A DNA stretch of 64,000 bases from Copromyces sp. CBS 386.78. Its lineage: Eukaryota; Ascomycota; Sordariomycetes; Sordariales; Sordariaceae. Positions 1-10,299 of this stretch are shown here, piece after piece. The translations under genes were made by a program, and so were the position numbers. Each line of letters starts with the position of its first letter. Positions within the stretch are counted from its first letter, which is position 1. The DNA is taken from NCBI GenBank assembly GCA_030685235.1, contig MU839086.1:62001-126000 (forward strand), in the 5' to 3' direction. The notes beneath the pieces are model-generated. The model saw only the letters and a list, made by a program, of their open reading frames with translations, searched no databases and was not told where the DNA came from.

Positions 1-1690
1 CGGCTAAACTTTATTAAACGTTAAGATCTACTTCCAGTCCTAAAGACTTACCGCAATTTCGAATATTATAAATTAGGAAACTTTTTCAAATAAATAGAAG
101 AAGTATACTTTAACAGCTATAAAGAAATAAGGTTATAGGTAGAAATTAATAAAGATATCCTTCGTACTAAAGGTACCTAAATTTTTAATTATATATAAAT
201 ATATATATATAAGTTCAATAAATACGGCCGCCTTTAGAAGGTAAAGGCTCGCCTTATAGTTAAAGGGGATTAATAGTATTATTATAGTAAAGAAACGTAC
301 GCCTTTATATTAATTAGTCGTTCTTTTTAATCTATTATTACTTACGCTACTAAATTCAACTTTAAATTCATCTAATACAACGCTATAAATACCTTCGTTA
401 ATACCTATTTCAATAAGCAGATTTATATATATATACCCCTTAAATATTAAAAGTATTATATAGTACTTAAACTATTCAAGGCCTTCTATAATTTATAATA
501 TACTTTTTTACTCTAGTAATAAAAATTTAATAATACGTTTAAAAATATAGAATTCAAACTATTACGTAAAATTCCGTATATCCTTAAATATAATAGAATT
601 TTAATCTTCTACTATATTAATAATATTATATTTACCTTTGACTAAAAATTATATAATAAAATTAATTAAGTAATAAAAAACTTAAAAGAGAAATATAAAT
701 TTATAGGGGGTAATAATTTCCAATAATTTCTAAGTATTAAGATTATTCGAAATCGAAAGGTAGGACTAATTTAATTATTTTAACGGGAATATATTTATAA
801 AATTATTAAATTTATTAAAAATCCTTATACCTTCGCTTTTATTCTAATAAATAACGAAGAACTTCTACCCTACGATAACGTAACTACTTTTAATAAAATA
901 TAGAATTATTAAATCGTCGTTAGATCGATAATATATATTATAATAATTATTCGAATAAATATCGCTTTTATAACTAGCCGTTTAATTCACTACAATTATA
1001 ATCCTAACCCCTAATATTATAAAGCTACTAATAAAATATTATACTACCTTCAATTTTATTTAAATCTCTCTCTATACTTTAAATCGTTATTAAAATTCGA
1101 AATAGCTTTAAATACCTTATACGCCGATAACACACTAAATCGGAAAAATTTATTCAACTTTATAATTAAGCTATTTAATAATTTCGTCTATTAGGGTACT
1201 ACTAAATAAAAAACGGTATTAATTTTAACTACCGAAGTAGAATTATTATCGATTTCCAACGTAATAAAGGAAATTATCGCTATTATATATCTATATAAAG
1301 AGATTAAAATTCCCTTCGATTAGAAAATCCTTATAATTAACTATAATAATATTTAAACGATCTATATTCTAACCGTTAAAATATTACAACTAATAATTAA
1401 GCTAAAGTATATTAATATTTATCGTTATTAATTATAGTAAGAAATTATAGAAGGAAGGATTATAATTAAATATTTAGAAATAAAGAAAATACTAGTAGAC
1501 GGGTTAATAAAAGTACTAGGACAATTAAATTATAAGAAATTCCAGGAATTAATAGGGATGGCGAATATGCCGGTTCGAAAAGAGATAAAGATTAGGAGGG
1601 AAGTTCCCGACGATATTTTAGAAGATACTTATAATTTAATTAGGGAAATTAACGTACTAGAAGAGAGAAAATTATAAATAATTTTACTTT
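1..1690 (+). pseudogene. Ty1/copia retrotransposon pol, 3' half (reverse transcriptase end and RNase H), RIP-mutated
   Basis: Reading the + strand through stops gives a Ty1/copia polyprotein C-terminal half that enters from the left edge. Near 604-630 the frame reads IFYYINNIIF, the copia YVDD catalytic box with both Asp (GAT) turned to Asn (AAT). It is followed by a segment like the LQWFLGIRIIRDR box (about 700-770), then one like YQxxVGSxxYAAIxTRPDIAF (about 905-965). RNase H follows from about 1110: LYADNTLNRK, then TTEVELLSISNVIKEI, where SSTEAELLALSHAAKE is typical. It ends near VDGLIKVLGQLNYKKFQELI (about 1497-1556). Stops are nearly all TAA/TAG at expected Gln or Trp codons, as RIP produces. 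The element is dead; its 5' half and left LTR lie outside the window. Family assignment is confident, lineage unknown. Confidence 0.88.
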
Positions 1691-1724
1691 TACCCTATTT
1701 TAAAAAGGTTTATAAGTGAGGGGG

Positions 1725-1912
1725 TATATTAAATTAGAGGGTAAATATCTAGGTTTTCTGGCTATACTCAATTTGGGTTAGCCGCCCAGCCCCCTAGATT
1801 ACTAGATTCTAGGGCCCTCTGGGATACTCCAGCACCCCCCAGACCTTCTGGGCGAGTCAGTTACACACACTCTTCAATCAATCAATTCTGCACGGTCACA
1901 TCTGACACAAAC
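1725..1912 (+). repeat. Probable 3' LTR of the copia element (right end not fixed)
   Basis: A purine run (AAGTGAGGGGG, 1714-1724) directly after the RNase H frame looks like a polypurine tract, so the LTR should begin at about 1725 (TATATT, probably TGTATT before RIP). The next 180 bp switch to normal GC content with cytosine-rich runs. The right end is a guess because the partner LTR is outside the window. A position near an ACA around 1900-1913 would suit a TG...CA LTR. Confidence 0.5.
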
Positions 1913-3221
1913 ATCGCTGACTGTGGAACGCCTTGAATCGGCGTCATCTCCCGTCACGGCTATTGCACCTTCTTGGTGCGATTGTTCTTCCTATCACATT
2001 GACCAGTGTTTGTCTGATTCTATACAACAGTCAGCTAAAACTTACGGTCCAAGAAACCACCAGTGCACCATAGCAGTTGACAGCCTGGTGGGCAATTGCT
2101 TTTCGATTGGTAAAGCACCGACCGTACGTTGCATGTTTGTACTGCTGGAATTATACGGACCCTAACCCAGCCATCTGAACTATGAGCCCGGGCCCTCAGA
2201 GGCTGACATTGTCCAACGTAGGTAAAGCAGACCGGGTCTTTGCCGGGCGAAAAGTGGGACCCACTCCGTGCCGATGTGACCCACTTTCCCCGGCGGACAC
2301 TCCGGTAGTGGTTCATGTACTAGCGAGATGATGACATCGGCTAAAGTCCGTGTAAAGCCGACTTGGAGCGGAACTGATTATTGGAAATTCCGCTCCCTCA
2401 CACATCCTTTGCCATATGGCTCGGAATCATTTGCCATAGGGCTCGGAGACTGACTCCCTCAACCTACTTGTGCTTGCCGCTCCATCGTTTTCTTCACAGT
2501 GCATCCCGTGTACCATATGTACGGGGACATGTGACGCTCCTACAAGTAGATTGAATATGTAGTAAAGACCCAACTTCAACATGCACTGCGTGGATTGGTG
2601 AATAGGACGGACTCGGACGGCTGAGATCGGTGTTAAGATCCCGAACACCGGAACCGAAGTGAATAGTGATGACTCTGACGAGCCCCAAAGAGCAACAAGC
2701 GATACCGCTGCTCCATGAACCCCACAGATGGCTGGTTGACATACATAAGAGGAAAAACTCGCTTCGATCAACAAAAACCCACCTCCGAGCCAATCGCGAT
2801 TTCTACGAGGAGTCGAGGACAACCAGATACACTCGGCCAACAGCAACAATGGTCTGTTTTAATACCGATATTTTGGGGAGCATGTCGACGTCGAACATCG
2901 GCTGGTAACTGTGACGACATACTGCAAATCCGCCGGTGCTCTCCTGCCGTTAGGGCATCGGATCGGCCTTGAACAATGATGGCTGCCCTTAGGATAGCCG
3001 CAACGTGTCTCAGGGGGCGGAAAAAAAAAGGGAAAAAAAAAAAAAAAAAAAGCATCGAAACTTTGAGCTCATTGACCGGCCGATCGGCAGTGGCAGAATA
3101 GGGACGGTGAAAATGCCGACACAAGACGGACGGGCCCCGGATTGGTGACAGGTGAAAAGACTTGTCTGTTGACATGGTCAGGGGCCCATTTTTTGGTGGT
3201 GATGCAAGGCCACGGTCCAGG
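1913..3221. other. GC-normal stretch without a recognisable gene
   Basis: About 1.3 kb of ordinary base composition lies between the copia LTR and the helicase/DUF6589 element. Open frames are short, overlap on both strands and match nothing I recognise. It contains a near-identical 18-bp direct repeat (TTTGCCATATGGCTCGGA at 2408-2425; TTTGCCATAGGGCTCGGA at 2430-2447). It also has two purine homopolymer runs around 3020-3051, the second being 19 A. It may be an old intergenic remnant or part of a degraded gene. Confidence 0.6.
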
Positions 3222-3229
3222 GCCTTAAG

Positions 3230-3249
3230 TTATCTCAGTGCTCAGACCT
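3230..3249 (+). repeat. Left terminal inverted repeat of the helicase/DUF6589 element
   Basis: Reads TTATCTCAGTGCTCAGACCT. It matches the reverse complement of 9952-9971 with only C/T transitions, and similarity continues loosely inward (T-rich then GGGC). It is flanked outside by the direct repeat GCCTTAAG. Confidence 0.75.
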
Positions 3250-3270
3250 ACTTTCTTTTTTGGGCAGGGG

Positions 3271-3322
3271 GCGACCTGCGGTCGCAACGGAAGGGGCCTG
3301 CGGCCCGTGCGCGCTTCGCGCG
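3271..3322. repeat. Trio of short GC hairpins just inside the left terminus
   Basis: Three perfect short palindromes with 3-nt loops stand in a row: GCGACC-TGC-GGTCGC (3271-3285), GGGCC-TGC-GGCCC (3294-3306) and CGCGC-TTC-GCGCG (3310-3322). They form a GC-rich, CpG-rich island at the junction with the AT-rich body, about 20 bp inside the inverted repeat. Subterminal hairpins can be transposase-binding or processing sites; that role here is inference. Confidence 0.7.
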
Positions 3323-3859
3323 GTCAATTAAATCGTAAAAGTTTCTAATATTTCCAGTTGTGGTCTGTATTCTAGTTTCTTTCAGTGTATTTATATATAT
3401 TAATTGAGATTGCCTAAAAAAGAGGTCTGAGTCTTCGATGTAGAAAATTAGCTATTTAGATAGGTTGCCCCATATAAATCAAAGTTAATTAATATTTTTA
3501 CTATATAGTAACTATATTATAATAAAATATATTAATAAAAGTAAACGTATTAATAGATAGAGAATTTGATGGAGATTATTATAGTATATTTTTTTTGCGT
3601 TAATATATTTACTTGTATAAATGTAGACTATAAAGGTAATTTTTTTATTTAAATAGTATAATGCTACTTAGGGTCTAATATTTATATTTGCATTATTTTT
3701 TATCCTAATTTTCTAAAAATTTCTATATATAATTTATAATACAATTTTATACCCCAGGTATATTTACATTTCCTATTGCGTCGCGTAAAGTGCGTTTTTC
3801 AATTTAATAACCTTAATACTATAGACGACGACGACGACGGTTTTATCGACCCCCAGCGC

Positions 3860-5900
3860 GTATTGCGTATAATGTATAATATTATCGGCGACGGAAAGGA
3901 ATTAAGGGAAGGATAAATTAAGATAGTTGTTAAATTCGTATACGAATAGAAAGATACGATATTGGTTGCGGCGATTGGGTATAGTAAAAGTATTGTTTTA
4001 TATGTATTTTCGGCGCTCTTCGATAAAATTACTATATAAATTGTATTTTTGACGAAGTTTGGCGAAGTTTAGCAAAACGATATTGTAAAGAAGGTAGAAG
4101 GTTCGAAGCTAGTATAAGTTGATATTAATACGGCGAAAAGAGTATATTATTTTTTATATTTGTAAAATTGGATACTTTATTAATTTTTATAAAATAGAAT
4201 AAGGATATATAGTAATAAATTAAGTAAGGAGAATATATTTATATTTTTATAAGTTTAGAATAGGTATTTAATCTTCGATTTAAGGCCGTTCTTTGTTCTC
4301 CCGACTTCTATTAAAAGATTAGTCTTTTTATTATTAATAAGTTATATATTATATTAGAATAGGGTAAGGATTTTAAAAAAGATTTCTAATATTTTTATAT
4401 TCTTCGACTTCTTTTACCTTATTATATCCCCTAGTTTGGTTGTACTACTACGTTAGCTAGCGTATATTAAGATTTTATTATTAAAAAGGTTAGATTTAAT
4501 ATATATAATCTGGAAATTATTCGTACTTTTATCGACCGTCCGGAAATTTCTATTGTTATTTAGTTATTGCTATACAATTATATTGGAAATTTCCGTTGTC
4601 TTTTTTTCTTGGTTAAAGATGCTACCCTTAAAATTCGACGATAGATTCTAAAAATGATTATTTATATTAATAATAAGAATACGCTCCCTACGGCCCGCTA
4701 TATTATTATTAATTATTTGTATAAGTAATATAGCTTTAGTAAAAAGATAGGCTATAAAGTTATTTAGCTCTATAATAATTTAATTAAAATTGTTAATAAA
4801 GATATTATCTTCTAAAATTTTATAATAGAAAATACCGATTGTAAGATAATTTGTACTACCGTTATATTTAATATAGGTATAAATATTCTTAATATTAATA
4901 GGGTAGTTTAGTTTAAATTATCTAAGAATCTAAGCTTTTTAAATTTCTGGTAACGTTTTAAAAGAGTAATACGGAAAAAAATTAGCTAAGGATAGGTATA
5001 TTTTTTTACTCCTTTTTACTTATTCGATTATTTGGAGTTTAAGGAAAAGTAACTGAGACAGCCTCAAATTCGCTAGCCATATATACTTCGTATACTTAGC
5101 CGTTTAATAAATTTCGTAGCAAGCTATAATAATGAAGGAGAGGAAGGGGGTAGTAGTAACGATAATAATACGGCTAGTTACGTAAGCGAAGTAGACTTAC
5201 TTGAAGTTGAATTTTAATTTTAACTCGACGATGGAATAGGATTTTATTCCCTTTACGAATTTAAATATAAAGTTAAGTTGTTAAAGGCGGAGGTTGAATA
5301 GAAAAAGAAAGTTAATTTTACGGTTTTATAATAGTTTAATACGCTATATTTTTATTGAATAATATTTAATTATTTTTAAGAATTATATTACGACCCGGAT
5401 TTGGAGTATAAGCGCCTTATTCTTAAAGGATAATATTGTAATGTATATAATCTACGGCTTGGAAGAATCCTTCTAATGTTAATAAGAGTGGAAATAAGGG
5501 ATAAAGTATTTAATAAGCTATTTACTAGTAGTTTTATTAATATAGCTATTATTTACTTATTAAAATAGTATAAAAAGTATATTTAAGTATTAATTCCTAT
5601 TGAATTTCGAGCTTTTGAAATAGTTCTAGAGATGTTTATACTTTGTAAGCTTTAAAATGTAATAGTACGACTGATAGTAGATAGTAGAAAAAAGTTATTA
5701 AAATTACTATTTGATGACGTAGTTAAGTTAGACGATAAATTTCCAAAATTTAGAACGTAATAGTAATAATATTATTAATATATCGAAGGATTGGTTAGCT
5801 TTTGTAAAGAATCTATTACTAAAATTTATAAGGAATAAGAAGTTTTGAAAATAAAGTTAAATGCTGTTATTAATACTTAGTAAAACTTATTTGCCGCCTT
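3860..5900 (+). pseudogene. RecQ-like superfamily 2 DNA helicase, RIP-degraded, transposon-borne
   Basis: Read-through translation shows helicase motifs in order. Around 3968-3992 lies AAIGYSKSIVL, a Walker A of the AATGYGKS type. A long middle region follows. Around 4840-4905 the frame reads CKIICTTVIFNIGINI then NINRVVQFKL, matching RecQ motif V (CATDAFGMGIDxPDVRxVVQW) after C/T and G/A changes. At about 4942-4975 FWQRFKRVIRK matches motif VI (WQRxGRAxRK). Downstream, about 5390-5470, lies a possible Cys motif. The ATP-dependent strand-separating role is family knowledge. This copy has many stops and cannot be functional. Similar RecQ-type helicases occur in fungal subtelomeric (TLH) and transposon settings. 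Start and end are approximate and introns were not resolved. Confidence 0.75.
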
Positions 5901-6779
5901 TACTAATTTATTTGCCCTCTCTTCTTTTCTTCCTTCGAAAAGTAATATAATTATTTTCCCCCCTATAAGATTTGAGGATTGGTAAAGGTAAGTAATAGAG
6001 AGGGAGGTAAAAAGAATATAAGAGAGAGTTGTTATTGTTATTGCCGTTGCTGCTTAGTTTGACGGGGTTATTGGAGTAGCCGATAATATTGATGAAGAAG
6101 AAGAGGTTTAGCCTTCTATTTTAATAAGAAATTTTATTGTATTAGCTTATATTTTATAGGTTACGCTTATTCTTGTGCTTGTACTAGGTTCTCCTATATT
6201 AATAACTGTTTTTAAATAGCTATCTAAGAAAGTATTAGCTAAAATAAAAGTAATAGTTATTATTATACTTCCTATTATTCCGGCGCTTTATTTTACGTTT
6301 GATAATGGAGTTCGATAGTTGATGAATGAGTTTACTTTTGGAAGATAAGTTATTATTGTTGCTGCTGCTATTGTTGCTTCTATTCTTGTTCCTACTCTTA
6401 TTCTAATACCTTCTTTTTAATAATTGTTTTAATATTATTAAATATAAGTAGTAATATTATTATTCGCGTTATTAACGGTAGTTGGCATTGCTTTGCCAAT
6501 ATTTATTATTGCGTTAGGAGGTAGAAAGCGAATTAATAGTATAAGAACTCTAATCCTTGGTTTACCGGCTTATAAAAAGTAGATAGATATATATATATAT
6601 ATTATTATTGTTATAATGTAATATGTGGTTTGTTATGTTGTTTATTATATAAAAACGTTATGACGTAATATTTTTTTGGACTTATAAAAAAAAAACACTA
6701 TACGTTTTTGAATATTTTGATTGTTATAATAATGAATAGTATAATTTAATATATGAATTTAATATAATTTAAATATAGT
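5901..6779. other. Low-complexity AT-rich spacer between the two convergent transposon genes
   Basis: This stretch has alternating pyrimidine-rich and GTT/GCT-rich runs (about 6020-6060 and 6350-6400) with no recognisable motif on either strand. It probably holds the unresolved C-termini and the intergenic region of the two genes. Confidence 0.4.
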
Positions 6780-9640
6780 TTTTTTAATCTTCTTCGTTAT
6801 TATTTATTCTAAATTTATAATCCTATAAATTATTATTATTATTGAAATTACATTCGCTTTCTTCGCTTATATTTAGTATGCTATTTTATATAGAAAATAA
6901 TATAGTATTAGGTAAATATCTTTAGTTAATAATGTTAATAGGAATAGGAATAATTTTATTCTATTTATCTAATTTTTCTAGTAGGTAAGTTTGATTTAAA
7001 GTGAAAAGATTTAGTATATTAAATACCTTTGGATCTATATCCTTAACCTTAATTTTCTTCTTTATTATTCTATTACTATATAATTTTAAAGTATATAAAA
7101 TAATATTAATAAAGGGGTTATTAATTATGTAAGTACTTTTAGTAGTACGTCCCTAAAGACATTTTATTCCTTTTTGAATAGTAGTGAGAAGATTCGAGTT
7201 AAGAGCGAGTTGTAATAGCGTTGCTTCGATATTATAGGTAGAATTCTTATTGTTTTTAATATTAATAATATATATTGTATTTTAATATTTAAGTATAATA
7301 TTAATAGCCTTGTACCGGCTGTTAATCGTAATGTAGCGGACTAAATTACTTTTTATAAGAGCTTCCCTAAGATTTTTATTGGTAATGCTTAGGTATAAAA
7401 GTTATATAAAATATAGTATTTCTGGGCTATAGTTTATTAATCCGCCGCTTTAGAAAAGGATTAGGAATAATAGTATAATATTTTGAAGAAGCTTATAATC
7501 TCTTGTTCGAACTACTTTATAAATAAGTAAAAGAAGTTTAATAACTTATATTAACCGGTATTGACTGCGAAATTCTACGTCGATAGTAGTATTGTTGTTA
7601 TATTTGCTAGTTTATCCTTTGATTGTAAAAACGGTATTCTAAATGTCGTTAAATATTTTTTGTAAGTCGGTTGTTCCTTCCTCTTCTTTTTGGAATATTT
7701 CTTCTATTACTTTTTGAATACTATTAATATGTAGTTTATTTATTAATAAGCCTCTTTAAATTAGCGCGTTAATAATAAAAGTAAGGATGCGAACGGTAAA
7801 GCTATGTATTAAAACGGGTATAATTAAGTAATATTTAGCCTTATTCTTGGTGATTTTCCTCTGGCGTTGAAAAAAGAAGATATTAGAAGATAAGGTAGTA
7901 TTAGATTGATTAGAAGTGTTTTTATTATTAAAGAAATTTTTGAAAATTATTTTAATGAGATTTGTTTTAATATGGAAAAAGGCTAGAATTGGAAGAATTT
8001 ATTTGCGTTGTTCCTATTAAATATTAGACTTTAGCTCTTTATATTAAATACGACGAATAAAAGACGTAGTCTTTTAATTGCTATATATAAGAATTAAACG
8101 GTCGACGAATTTTTAACGGTTAATAGCGAGTCGATTATTAAATAATTCTTTATGAATTTTATAAATTCTTTCTAATTTTCCTTTATCCTTATAGATAGCG
8201 CCGATTTGAAGATATAGCGAATTTTGATATTTAACTTATTTGAAAGCGGGTATAATAGGCAATTTTTTGAATTTATTATTCTTCTTAATAAAAAGATGTT
8301 TAATAGCGTATTTTAATAGCTATTTTAATCCTTTAAAAATATTTTAAGCGTTTTGGAAGTAAATGTTCGATAATTATTTTTAGTATAAATAGTTATGTAC
8401 GTTGTATAGATAATTGTAGAAGAGGACTACGTAATTCTGGATAATAAATTAAGTAAGAGGTAGTAAGGTTAATTATTTCGTTTTGCTTCCTATTAATTAT
8501 TTTACGAATAGTATTTTTGAAGTTGAAATTATTATATATAATAATGCCGTTGGGATTTAAAGTAGTACGTTTGAGATTTTGTTTTGCTTTGGCGGCTATA
8601 GTGTTGAGTATGCGATTGAGCGTAGTATATAAAGATATAATATTAATGTTTGATAATGTTTAGATAGTTCGCCGAGGGGTACTATTTAAAAGTAGGTATA
8701 AATTAAGTATACAACGAAAGAAGGTATTAGTATTCTTAGTATAGCTAGCTATTATTATAGTAATAATAATAATGATGCGGCTATTATACTGTTCGCTAAT
8801 TTTAACTTTTTTAATTTTTTCCTATGTCTTCCGCTAGTTTTATATTGCTTGTGAGAGTAAAGAAACTAGAAAAGGTGCTAGTCTTTAAATAGTTGGCCAA
8901 GATCCTTTAAAAGTGTTTTCTAATTAAGACCAATTATTTAATTAGGAAATATATATTTGTTCTTAGCCTTCGTTAACCTTTTCCGGCTCGAAATAGTTGA
9001 AAGATAATTTATCGAAAAGAGATTTTATTTTTTTACGTACGATAGCGGTGTAATAGTTGGGCCTATGTAGAATATTTTGCTAGATAGTAAGTTTAGTTCT
9101 TAGTATAGTTTTTTAAATATTTTCCTTTATTATAGTTTTAGTAAATATAAATATTCTACGAGGATCTTTTAATTATTAGATAATAAATAACTTTAAGTTG
9201 TAGTTCTTTAGGGATAGGTTCTCTAATCGCGCTATATTCCCTACCTATAATATTTTGCGGCGTTTTTATTCTGTTAAGGTCGCTTCGATAATGTTGTATT
9301 TAGAATTTTAATTAAATTTAGGATTATTAAGGTCTTATTTATTAGCTAGGGATTTTAGAGTTGGAATTAATTGAGAAGCCTTTTATTTACTTTAAAATTA
9401 AGATAGAGTACAGCTTCGAGCTTTTCGAGTACCGCGAGGAGTACCGCGAAGAATATTGCGAGGAGTACTACGAGCGCAAGAGGGAGTACTACGAAGAATA
9501 TTACGAGTATTACGAATATTATACGTACGAATTAACGTTGGCCGAGGGGTTAATTAAGGGGATTTTAATCGAGGGGTTGAACGTAGGCGAAGATTTAGGA
9601 ATAGAAGCGTAAGAGTTGGTTACTTTAACTATAGAGGGGT
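6780..9640 (-). pseudogene. DUF6589-like protein (possible transposase), RIP-degraded
   Basis: On the minus strand a frame interrupted only by TAA/TAG runs through about 8880-8400. It contains a segment like RIIIIITIIASYTKNTNTFF, then RRTIQTLSNINIISLYTTLN with stops read as Gln. GIIIYNNFNFKN follows, with the core at 8519-8536. In intact relatives the last motif is typically Y-D-N-F-N/E-F preceded by a valine-rich strand, the hallmark I associate with the fungal DUF6589 family; Asp to Asn fits RIP. The N-terminal part near 9400-9530 is Ser/Tyr/Gln repetitive. The C-terminal half (8400-6780) stays loosely open but is not recognised. The family's biochemical role is not established to my knowledge; linkage to a TIR element suggests transposition. 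Confidence 0.6.
9405..9525. repeat. Imperfect short tandem repeat (GAGGAGTACCGCGAA-like)
   Basis: About 120 bp of imperfect 15-bp units made of GAGTAC/GAATAT plus CGCGAG/GAAGAA triplets, with more CpG than the surrounding DNA. On the minus strand it reads as a Ser-Tyr-Gln-Arg repeat in line with the DUF6589-like frame, so it is probably its N-terminal low-complexity tract. The + frame is open but starts with TTG, and I do not call it a gene. Confidence 0.55.
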
Positions 9641-9951
9641 AGATAGAGGATTGGTCATATAGTTTTAGGAATTGTCGGCTATAGTATTGAAGAGTATTAA
9701 AATAATACGTTAGTTTACGCGATTAAAATGTATTCGAAATATTAGTAATACGATAATTTTTCGTAAAGTTATAGTAGTTTTGGTAATAGCTGGGTGGTTT
9801 TGCTATATAATTTACAATATTAAATATATTAGGAATTTAAACTTCTTAAAGCGCATATTAAAAATATTACTTAAAATAGTAGTTATAGCATTTTATCGAT
9901 AAATTAAATTTGTGTGGTGTAATCTGGTCCGTGCGTTACGCCCCGAAAAAG

Positions 9952-9971
9952 AGGTCTGAGCGCTAAAATAA
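9952..9971 (-). repeat. Right terminal inverted repeat of the helicase/DUF6589 element
   Basis: On the minus strand it reads TTATTTTAGCGCTCAGACCT and pairs with 3230-3249. It is flanked outside by GCCTTAAA (9972-9979), the second copy of the 8-bp target duplication. Confidence 0.75.
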
Positions 9972-10049
9972 GCCTTAAACAAACCCCCACCCACTTTTTC
10001 TCGCCCGTATTATAATTGGTCATTGGCTGTAACTCTAAACGAACTTGGC

Positions 10050-10095
10050 CGAGCCGGTTATTGCGACTATATGTTCGGTCCCTGCGACTGTGTGG
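10050..10095 (+). repeat. Left terminal inverted repeat of the MULE
   Basis: 46 bp pairing with the reverse complement of 13430-13475. The outer neighbour is AACTTGGC, one copy of the target duplication. Confidence 0.85.
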
Positions 10096-10299
10096 GCCTG
10101 CCCAGACTTCCAGCCAGCTAATTAAATTAATGTAAATATATTTATCCTATGTTACTTTAGTATAGATTTTGCGGGCGCCAATATCGTCAACTCATTTGAA
10201 CTAACAACACATACGAAAGTTAGTAATTATCGCTATTGCAATCGCTGTCGTAATTATCGTTCGCTAATGTAAGTTATAGTATTAAAGGGTAGTGAAGTA

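Larger units (their letters stand above)
3230..9971. mobile_element. Two-gene TIR DNA transposon carrying a RecQ-like helicase and a DUF6589-like protein (RIP-degraded)
   Basis: The 6,742-bp element is delimited by matching ends. The left end TTATCTCAGTGCTCAGACCT (3230-3249) pairs with the inverted right end (9952-9971), which reads TTATTTTAGCGCTCAGACCT on the minus strand; the three mismatches are all C/T transitions. Directly outside lie GCCTTAAG (3222-3229) and GCCTTAAA (9972-9979), an 8-bp target duplication with one G/A change. Inside are two convergent decayed genes: a RecQ-like helicase on + and a DUF6589-like protein on -. An 8-bp duplication is known for hAT and for Zisupton-type elements. 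I do not recognise these termini, so the superfamily is open. RIP has destroyed every long frame. Confidence 0.75.

Noticed and set aside
9361..9612. Open + strand frame rich in Glu and Tyr
   Set aside because: It starts with TTG, not ATG, lies in a tandem repeat inside the transposon, and the minus-strand Ser/Tyr/Gln frame fits the DUF6589-like gene better.
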